The notes beneath the pieces were generated by a model, which searched no databases, was not told the DNA's origin, and was given only the letters and a program-made list of their open reading frames with translations. Position numbers and translations under genes: made by a program. This document shows, in pieces, positions 56,440-64,000 of a DNA stretch of 64,000 nucleotides; within the stretch, counting starts at the first letter, position 1, and every line of letters begins with the position of its first letter. The stretch covers positions 342,860-406,859 of the forward strand of contig JAJVDF010000458.1 in assembly GCA_022410635.1 (NCBI GenBank), read 5' to 3'. The DNA comes from Tretioscincus oriximinensis. Its lineage: Eukaryota > Chordata > Lepidosauria > Squamata > Gymnophthalmidae.

Positions 56440-57150
56440 TCATTTATTTATACTTATACCCCGCCCTACACCCGAAGGTCTCAGGGTGGCCCGCGGTAAA
56501 ACAGCAATACAAAATTAACACATTAAAAACAGTATAAAACATCAGTACAAAATTTACAAGTTNAAAACGCCATAAAAANAGTATTTAAAAGTGGGGACAA
56601 ATAAGATTTCTTCAGCCAAAGGCCAAAGGAAAGAGGTGTGACTTCAAAGATCTTCTAAAGCAAAACAACAATGATGATAGGCACACCACATGTGGGAGAC
56701 TATTCTAAAGACTGGAAGCAACCACTGAGAAGGTGCTACCCTAGGTTCCCACTCCAATTGCTGGTGAAAGGGGTCGTACAACCAGGAGGGCCTCCTCCAC
56801 AGATATTTGGGACCCAAATTATTTAAAGCATTAAAGGTTAAAGTCAGCACCTTGAATTGGGCTTGGAAGTGGATAGGCAGCCAGTGCAGCTCTTTCAAGA
56901 CCAGTGTGATGTGTGCCCGGACAGCCGTATCGGACTGCAATCTAGTGCCGGCATTCTGCACCAACTACAGCTTCCGAACCTTTTTAAGGGCAGCCACAAA
57001 AAGAGCGCATTACAGTAGTCCTATCTGGAAGTTACCAGAGCATGGATCCCTGTGGCTAAGTCACCCCTGTTCAGAAGTGGCCATAACTGGCAAACCAGAC
57101 ATAACTGGAAGTAGGCATTCCTGGCCACTGCCTCCACGTGGTTGCTTGTA
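56440..57150 (-). mobile_element. L2-like LINE 3' end, antisense
   Basis: The minus strand encodes HITLVLKELHWLPIHFQAQF and FNALNNLGPKYL, as in the 48.4 kb copy. The left end has ACCCCGCCCTACACCCGAAG, GTCTCAGGGTGGCCCGCGG. The 5' part to about 57150 (GCATTACAGTAGTCCTATC, CTGGAAGTTACC) is upstream LINE sequence. Confidence 0.8.
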
Positions 57151-57242
57151 TGTCCCATCTGTGGGTTTTCTATATATTTCTGGAAGAGCACTTCTCATCC
57201 TAAAGAGAAAATGCAAGGGCGACCCTTTCTGTATTTATCTGA

Positions 57243-57467
57243 TCAACTGGAATAAGAAGCTTTCTGGTTCACATTATCTGCATGGGACCAGTGGTATTTC
57301 AGATCAAAACTACTGTACACTAAGGGCTTATAGTCTGGAATAGTCATCTGTATTAACCTGTACATCTCCATATCAGTGCCAACTGTTCTAGAGCTAACTG
57401 CATACGAGTACACATAGACTGGTTTTGAGTAGAGGAAAGGCATAGCTTCAAGGGATATAGGAAGCAC
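57243..57467 (-). other. Unidentified coding-like stretch
   Basis: A 75-codon frame without ATG: LEAMPFLYSKPVYVYSYAVS, SRTVGTDMEMYRLIQMTIPD, YKPLVYSSFDLKYHWS. It adjoins the 5' side of the antisense L2-like element but does not resemble L2 reverse transcriptase. Not recognised; may be chance. Confidence 0.22.
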
Positions 57468-57633
57468 GGATCATGTGTCTTCATTACTGTTTACTGGTAC
57501 GGTTCTTACCCAACCCATCCAACCCACTAAATTCAGATGCAAATCCACAATTACCAATATGAAACTAACAAGATAAGTACAGAAAGGCCCAACNTCTTGA
57601 GTCAAGTTGGACTTCTGGAAATTACCTAGTATA

Positions 57634-57700
57634 TACTATATTGCCAAAAATATCTCAGACCTGTGGGTGGATGAATGAATACTTTTGGCAATATAATGTA
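57634..57700. mobile_element. Miniature Tc1/mariner-like element
   Basis: ACTATATTGCCAAAAATAT at the left mirrors ATACTTTTGGCAATATAATG at the right. The TATATTGCCAAAAGTATTC terminus is characteristic of a vertebrate Tc1-like group. Only about 67 bp remain, with GGGTGGATGAATGAATAC inside, so it is an internally deleted copy. A TA target is compatible with the flanks. Confidence 0.65.
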
Positions 57701-58012
57701 TCCATACACTTTTCGTAGCCACAATACATAGGTAGAAAAAATAAAATTATGCTTCTTAGGTTAATAAATTATCAGAAAATCATTTCAAGTATTAGATGTG
57801 TTCTGGAACTATTTTTAGTGTTTTTCCAGGGGCATGTTATCAGAAAATTAAAGAGCTGGCCTCCAGGTCTGCTACCTAGATTCCATACTTTGAATATCTG
57901 GGCACCTACATAAGTAAGATTAATACTTTAATAAGTAATATATTAATACTTTACTCCTATAGGCAAACAATCAGCTCCTTCTTCAAATTTCAGTCTCCTG
58001 CTGATGCACTTG

Positions 58013-58165
58013 TAAGAACATAAGAGGAGCCCTGCTAGGGCAGCCTCAATCAGGAGGAGGCAAAAACTCTCATCTGTTCTTGACTTCTTGCAAACGATAT
58101 TTCAGGAAAACTGCTTTTTTCCATCCCAGAGGCTGTATCAAGACACCCATCCTAATATTTCTTTT
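58013..58165 (+). repeat. GATCAGGCC-type repeat fragment
   Basis: AAGAACATAAGAGGAGCCCT, TTCTTGACTTCTTGCAAACG, CCATCCCAGAGGCTGTATC and AAGACACCCATCCTAATA. Confidence 0.7.
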
Positions 58166-59109
58166 TTTGTTCACCTTATGTATCTCATGCATGATTTTAT
58201 ATAATTCAATTAGATCATTTCACTTCATATTTGTACAAGTAGAATTCTTCCCCTGACTAGTTGGATTGTTTTCTAGTATTATGTCTTCACCCCTTTGGTT
58301 GGTGCAATATGGCAGTCTATGCTGAAAAATATTTTTTTCCAATATCAACTTTTAACAGACTAAGTTAATTTCTGTATTGGACAGGGGGTTCTTTTACAAG
58401 GCTCTTCTTGTTTTATGTATCACAGAAGTCTTTGCTCAGATATTAGCAGAGTTAGAATTCTTCTCCCTAAGTTTTTCTTGGACCTGTCACACAAGGAAGG
58501 ACCTCTGTTAAATAGACCCAGGATGAATGAAGCCTTTCACCTCCAGATTTAGTCTGGATTCAAACTTGCGTGAACTTTAAAATAGGGGCTTATTAGGGGC
58601 CTGATCTATTTACTTCGGTATGTTTTCTTTTCTCCTCTCTTCCATTTCTCTAGGGTTCATGGTTGGTATGATATACAACTTAGCTTTGAGTATTGCTGCT
58701 AAGAATGGCTCTCTCTTGATATGGACAAAAAGAACTTTCTTATTTGACAAACTGACAAGGACTAGAAATATTTATATGGCTTGCAAAAAAAGTCATTAGA
58801 CTGTGTTTAGTACAACATGGCCTTGTGCACACAAAGGCTTAGGACCCGGGATATAGGATATCCCAGATGTAAGCCATCGCCCCCACAGGGCACACCTACC
58901 TGGGTTATTCTGAGGCAGCAATGGCCTACTTGCGAGAAGCATGCCACAGCCATGGCAACGTGAGCAATGCTGCCATGCGGCTCCTGTGTAGCGGCTCCCT
59001 GATTCGCTGTTGGGAGCATGATCTTGAGCAGCTTTGGCCAAGATCATAGCAAGGACACACATGGCTTTGGGAGCAGATTTTGTGGTTCTCAAAAGTCATG
59101 GAATAAAGG
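58166..59109. other. Intergenic, nothing recognised
   Basis: 58796-59092 is moderately GC-rich with short frames on the minus strand and no recognisable motif. Confidence 0.4.
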
Positions 59110-59295
59110 AGGGTTACAGCAAGTTGATCATCGCACCTCTTTTATCTGGCCTTTGGCTGAAGTAATGTCATCTCTATCCCTACTTTTAAATATTGTTTTA
59201 TAATGTTTTAATTTTTGTAGTGATGTTTTANTGTTTTTGCCACCCTGAGACCTTCGGGTATAGGGCGGGGTATAAGTATAAATAAATAAATCATC
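59110..59295 (+). mobile_element. L2-like LINE 3' end fragment
   Basis: ACCTCTTTTATCTGGCCTTT, GGCTGAAGTAATGTC, CCACCCTGAGACCTTCGGG, TATAGGGCGGGGTATAAGTA and an (AATA)n tail. Confidence 0.75.
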
Positions 59296-60026
59296 GACAA
59301 CCTGTGAGAACCCATGAGCACATGTGCTGGAGTCGCCTGGATCATACCCCCAATTCAGACATTAATCTCTCATGTGCACATAGTCCATGTCTGCAATGTT
59401 TGAGTTTTTGCTTGACTGCTTCGGTTGTAGCTTCATATAGCTTATAGCCAGAGTCACACACACTTTTATTCCCATTTCAGTCCTGAAAAGCTGGACCAAA
59501 CCAGAACCTGGGAGGGAAAGATTGACAATCAATCAATATTTTCAAGATCCATTTCAAATGGATTCAGGTTTTGCTTCTGAAGCTGCCTTGGTCATCCTTT
59601 GGAATGAGGTGTAATTCATGGAAGCCTTTCATGAGATCACACTTTTGTGTCAGTGTTAGAAGTTGTAGGAATTGCTTTATGAAAATGATACTTCTATACT
59701 GATTGTTACCAAATGGTAGCAATCTTGGGAACATCTGATCTTTTCCTCCAAGTCTGCAGCATGAATTTAGAGTGCATCCAGAGGGCTGATTTTTGTAGTG
59801 CTATTTCTATATATAACACTAAAACACTGACTATCCAGAAGCATGAAGAGATCATCTTCCCCGGGAGCACACATGCGCGGGCTGGAGTAGGTCATGAATT
59901 TGCGTTGCTCCATCCCAGCGATCGCTTTTTTTGCTCAAATACATAATTTTCCTGGATGCACCTCTTCGCCCCTGGCACAGGTCAGTCTCTTGTTCTCTCG
60001 CACTGCTTTTGGCTCCGTTTCTGCCA

Positions 60027-60850
60027 TGGGGGATTCTAATAAAGCTGGAAAATTGGCCCAGGACAGGAGTCATGGAGTGGAAGGGAAACAACCTAAAATG
60101 NCGCCCGCCCTAATTCTCCTGCCGAATCTGATTCTGCAGCATCTCAAGCCTCTAAAGACTTGTCTTAGGGACTCAGATTGCGAATTGCCCTCCCATGCTC
60201 CCACAGGAGTCCCTTTAGACCGCTACCTGATTAAGCAAACAATGAAAGCTGAATTTAAAGCTATGTTCTCTCAATTTAATGACAAACTATCTGAAATGAC
60301 TAATGCCTTTGGCGAAGTTAAAGAAATAGCCTCAGCTGCTTTTGACCAGGCAGCTGAACTAAGGGTGGAAACTGACACTTTAAATGACCAAATTCAAGCC
60401 CTACAGGACAAGCCCCCTTGTGATATTGTCATTGCATTTGAAAGCTTCAATGTTAAATCAATGGTGTTCAAGACCCTCCCTAATCTGGGCACTCAACTTC
60501 AATACAACAATTCCCATATCAGTCTTCCAGGATATTCCATCAGAAATCCTTTTTTGCAGAAATCTTTTGGGGCCACAACAACCCTCCTGAGACAGCATGC
60601 CTTTAAATATCAATGGGGTTTCCCCTGCCATATCTTTATCACAGATAAATCCAGCACAGGGCCGATTCTCCAGATGAAGCAGATAAGCTATAGAAAAACT
60701 TTGGTATTCCACCCCCACTCCTACCTCAATTGCTCAGCCTTTGACAACAGTCATNACTCTCAAGATGCGGCTGCCTCCTCTTCTCTTTTCAGTCAATGCT
60801 GGACCACTGCAACTCGCACCCCTCTGCCAAAACGTCCTTTGGAGCAATGA
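60027..60850 (+). pseudogene. L1 ORF1-like RNA-binding protein remnant
   Basis: Begins MGDSNKAGKLAQ. At 60243-60420 the frame encodes a charged heptad-like stretch (MKAEFKAMFSQFNDKLSEM ... VETDTLNDQIQALQD), consistent with the ORF1p coiled coil. Near 60600-60650 it reads HAFKYQWGFPCHIF, which resembles the conserved YxWGFP motif of L1 ORF1p C-terminal domains. ORF1p is the nucleic-acid chaperone of the L1 ribonucleoprotein. Frame changes are needed between the N-terminal, coiled-coil and C-terminal parts, so it is not functional. Confidence 0.75.
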
Positions 60851-61470
60851 AGATCCTCAGTCCAACAGATTCTGGACATTTTTCGCAAAGATAGACTTGG
60901 CCAAAACTCTCACAAGGAATCTAACTTCTCTGCTGGACTTTTGCTGCTGTCTTTTCCTGCCGTTTACTCTTAAGGATGCATCCACATCTCCTCTTCTAGT
61001 TCTGGTCTTCCTCATTTTATGTGTTGAACTCATCATGCCTATTGACCAGTTGGCTGAACGAACTTCTCCTTATTGACCCTTCTTTCTTTGCTGGTCAGAC
61101 TTAGCGGTCTCCATTATTCTCTACACTGCTATGTGCTTCTCCCATTTTTCCCCCTTTCTCTCTGGGATACCACTCTTGATATTTCTGAGGCTATTCATAT
61201 TACAGACTCTTGGAAGGTCATTTATCATTACTGTTTATCTACATTTACCTGTATTATGACACTCTTGGTTATTCGCCCAAACTCAATCTGCCTCACTCTA
61301 TGCTTTCTCAAACTATGTTTCACGTCTATCTTCACTCTCTTCCATATGCTTCATATCTTCCTACTCTTCTCCAATCCGGCCTTCTTTCATCCTGGGCCCG
61401 GCCCCCTTTTCTGCCCTTTTTCCTTACTGGCACTCTATAACCACTGCTTTCTCACTTTCCAATTCTATGG

Positions 61471-64000
61471 GTGATTATAAACTGGTTTCCATGAAAGTGA
61501 ATGGGCTCCATAGACCAATCAAAAGACGTAAAGTTCAATCCTTTATTTTACAGATTAAACTTCATATTATATTTCTGCAGGAGACTCATGCCACTCGTAA
61601 ATCCTCTTAACTCCTTCCCCACCAGTCTTTCTCCCATACCNATCAATCTTATGGATCAGCAAAATCTAGAGGAGTTGCCATAATCCTAGATCGTTCTGTA
61701 CCATTTGAGCTGCAAAGAATTGTTTCTGATAAAAATGACAGATATCTCTTTTTGACTGGCCTTTTACAAAATAAACCTGTCACCCTTGCTAACAGTGGAC
61801 AAAAAATGTTTCTCTATAATTCTCTATGCAAATTAGACCACATCACCAATGGCAAACTGATCATAGCAGGGGACCTTAATCTCGTTGCTAACTGCACTCT
61901 AGATAAGGCCAAACTGGGCTGTCTTTCTAATAATTTTTGATCACCAGAGGCCTAGCCTATCTTAGATAAATTCAAGTTGATTGATGCATTCAGACATGAT
62001 AATCCTTCTACCAGACAGTTTACTCACTATTCACATAAGCATCAATCCTTTTCCAGAATAGATTATATTCTTCTCAGCCCCGCTCTTATCCCTGCTTTAG
62101 TCTCTTCACACATCATGTGTTGTGTGTTTTCTGATCATGCTTTGGTACTCACCATGATCTCTCCTTCTACCACTGATCCTTACCCTAGACCTTGGAGGTT
62201 TCATCCCTCTCTAGTAGCTTGGCCCACCTCACAAAAAAAATTGAAACTGAAATCTCCGCCTTCCTTCAGCATAATTCTGCTCCTTCTATCTCTCCTNTGT
62301 TGCGCTGGGAAGCCCTTAAGGCCATCATTCGTGGTGTTTGCATTTCTGAAGGAGCATGGTAGAGGAAAGTGCTCACTCAAAAAAGTTCTGTCTTACTCAA
62401 AGAAATTAAAACTCTTGAGTCTACTTACATTAATACTGGCGCAAAGAAATCATATGCTGCTTTCCAATCTAAAAGAAAAGAACTTCAGTTACTTAAGACT
62501 GAGCAGGATGCTAAGGCCCAGATCTATCTTCATCAGAAATTCTTTGCACAGGGCAATAAAAACTCTAAACGTCTTGCCTCTACACTTCGAAGAAAACGCT
62601 GTAGGAACATCATCACCTCCCTTAAAGATAAGGACGGCCATCATTCTTCTACTCCTTCTAAAATTCTTGATATTTTTACTTCCTTTTATCGGGACCTCTG
62701 TTCTGACCCTCCCCCTTCCTCTTCATCTCTGGAGGATTACATTTCATGAGCCTCTCTCCCACAGTTGACGGAAGATGAAAAATCTGTTTTAGATGCTGAA
62801 ATCACATCTCAAGAAGTTCTACAAGCCATAAACAATCTGAAATCCAACAAAGTCCCTGGTCCTGATGGATTTTCCAGTAACTTTTGTAAGGCTTTTAAGA
62901 CCCAGATTTTCCTGATCTGACATCTCTCTATAAATTTGTTCTTAACTCTCATTCATTTCCTGAAACCTGGCAGCATTCCTTACTAACTACTTGTCTAAAA
63001 AAAGATAACCCTGCAGATCTAGTTTCTTCTTGCCATTCCATTTCTCTCCTATCATCTATCATGTTATCCAGAATTAATACATTTGTTCCCAGACTGATTG
63101 GGCCAAAGCAACATGGGTTTATCCCCGGTCGCTCTGTATTCAACCTTATCCGTCTAGTCTTTAATACCATTTCCCATGCTAAAAGGCCCTCACTGTTGTT
63201 TCATTTGATATTTTCAAATCCTTCAACCAAGTTAACCATAGATTTCTCCATTCTGTGCTTGCCCACATGAATTTTAGTGTTAAATTTCAGCAATATGTTA
63301 AAAAATGTATAGTTCCCCATTTACACAAATCNGGGTCAACAATATGACCTCAGACTCATTCAGGCTATTCCAGGGTTGTCCTCTATTCCCCCTTCCGTTC
63401 ACTTTGTCGATTTAAGTTCTTGCTTCCTATCTACGAAACAATCCTTCTATCCAAATTCCTCCTCTATGCAGATGANCTTCTTCTTATTGTTCCGACCCTC
63501 TGATTTCACTTCCAGCCATCAAAACAGTGTTAGATTCCTTCCAACTGCATGCCAGCCTTCGGGTCAACTACCATAAGACTGAAGCAGTCTGTCTCAAAAC
63601 CCCTCCTACTATTCAACATCAAATTCCATTTCAATTTGGAATCTCTCTTCGATTAAAAAAAATAAAATATCTTGCAATTTTGCTTCCTAAAAATTTAAAC
63701 TAGGTGATAGCCATAAATTACTCCCCTGTATGGCGCAAGGCTAGTTCACTCATTTCCAAATGGAAGTATAAAGATTTATTTTCTCGTGCTGGTTGCCTGG
63801 CCACTATCAAAATGAAGATTCTCCCTATGCTGACCNATCTTTTCTGCACTATACCTTTTTATATACCTGCCTCTATGAGGAAATCAATATTGTGCAGACC
63901 TTCCCACTTGTGGGACTGGGGCTATATATCACTTTCTCTACTCTTCGATTCATGGCAATTTTTCCATTTCCTAGTGGCACTCTCTCTGCAATCGCCACCT
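61471..64000 (+). pseudogene. L1 ORF2-like endonuclease/reverse transcriptase remnant
   Basis: Apurinic-type endonuclease motifs in order: FLQETHATRKS (about 61570), IIAGDLNLVAN (about 61862), SRIDYILLSP (about 62055) and FSDHALVL (about 62130), matching the QE, GDxN, RxDY and SDH catalytic blocks. Reverse transcriptase motifs follow: NNLKSNKVPGPDGFSSNF (about 62835), GPKQHGFIPGRS (about 63103), a YAD-x-L active-site motif with an N in the last codon (about 63465-63482), and KMKILPML (about 63810). Multiple stops and frameshifts. The thumb and C-terminal region are beyond the window. Confidence 0.88.

Larger units (their letters stand above)
59860..64000 (+). mobile_element. L1-type LINE, degenerate, truncated by the window end
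   Basis: An ORF1-like segment (60027-60850), an inter-ORF spacer rich in C and T (about 60850-61470) and an ORF2-like segment (61471 onward) occur in order on the plus strand, which is L1 organisation. The start is approximate: GC-richer leader sequence begins near 59860. Many frameshifts and stops show the copy is inactive. The C-terminal part of ORF2 and the 3' end lie outside the window. Confidence 0.9.

Noticed and set aside
59894..60850. 318-codon frame considered as a host gene
   Set aside because: Coiled-coil plus YxWGFP-type motif and the downstream endonuclease/RT motifs identify it as L1 ORF1 remnants.
1..64000. CRISPR arrays, operons, prokaryotic promoters and phage genes
   Set aside because: The window is vertebrate nuclear DNA; the short tandem patterns are microsatellites and transposon parts.
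1..64000. Exons of HECTD2 or TNKS2, the usual mammalian neighbours of PPP1R3C
   Set aside because: No HECT, ankyrin or PARP-domain motifs were recognised; in mammals these genes lie more than 100 kb away, so absence is unsurprising.

Overview
The window looks like nuclear DNA of a squamate reptile, most likely a lizard. It holds one clearly identifiable, intact protein gene in a large, AT-rich, repeat-dense intergenic region. The lineage is inferred from the repeats: tRNA-headed SINEs with a BovB-type tail and (CTT)n ends, L2-like and CR1-like LINE 3' ends, L1-type elements with separate ORF1 and ORF2, and many short non-autonomous DNA transposons, several with clean 8-bp target-site duplications of the hAT type. 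Scattered single N positions are ambiguous bases, not scaffold gaps.

The gene is PPP1R3C (PTG, protein targeting to glycogen), on the minus strand at about 24.5-27.4 kb. The whole 315-codon reading frame lies in exon 2 (24521-25468). A 1703-bp intron with canonical GT/AG ends separates it from a non-coding first exon (3' end at 27173), which sits in a CpG-rich promoter with CCAAT, GC-box and E-box sequences. The first exon has an 8-unit CTG run and no upstream AUG. The frame entering exon 2 carries a TGA five codons before the start, so the short N-terminal extension expected from mammalian PPP1R3C is absent.

Layout. 0-24 kb is intergenic and made of SINE, L2-like, CR1-like and unnamed repeats, with a palindromic hAT-like element at 11.25 kb, a second hAT with perfect 8-bp duplications at 15.0 kb and a G-rich tandem block at 18.5-19.0 kb. 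24-28 kb is PPP1R3C. 28-53 kb is intergenic and holds a decayed retrocopy of an S28 serine peptidase (PRSS16-like, 34.96-35.5 kb), a 107-bp near-perfect palindrome at 35.83 kb, two TAGGGTTGCCAT-ended hAT elements (33.7 and 43.7 kb) and several copies of a TAGGCTGACCAG-ended family (45-51 kb). 53-59 kb holds an antisense L1 ORF2 tail, an L2 fragment and a tiny Tc1-like element. 59.9-64 kb is a sense-strand L1-type LINE with ORF1, endonuclease and reverse transcriptase segments, all broken, running off the window end.

The most noteworthy signals are: (1) the TAGGCTGACCAG family, with long copies carrying a conserved 26-bp palindrome of two opposed octamer (ATGCAAAT) motifs and short copies that are almost pure hairpins; (2) a dispersed repeat whose minus strand can be drawn as a hammerhead-ribozyme-like core; (3) the S28 peptidase retropseudogene; and (4) the 107-bp palindrome. 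No bacterial, CRISPR or operon-type content is present.
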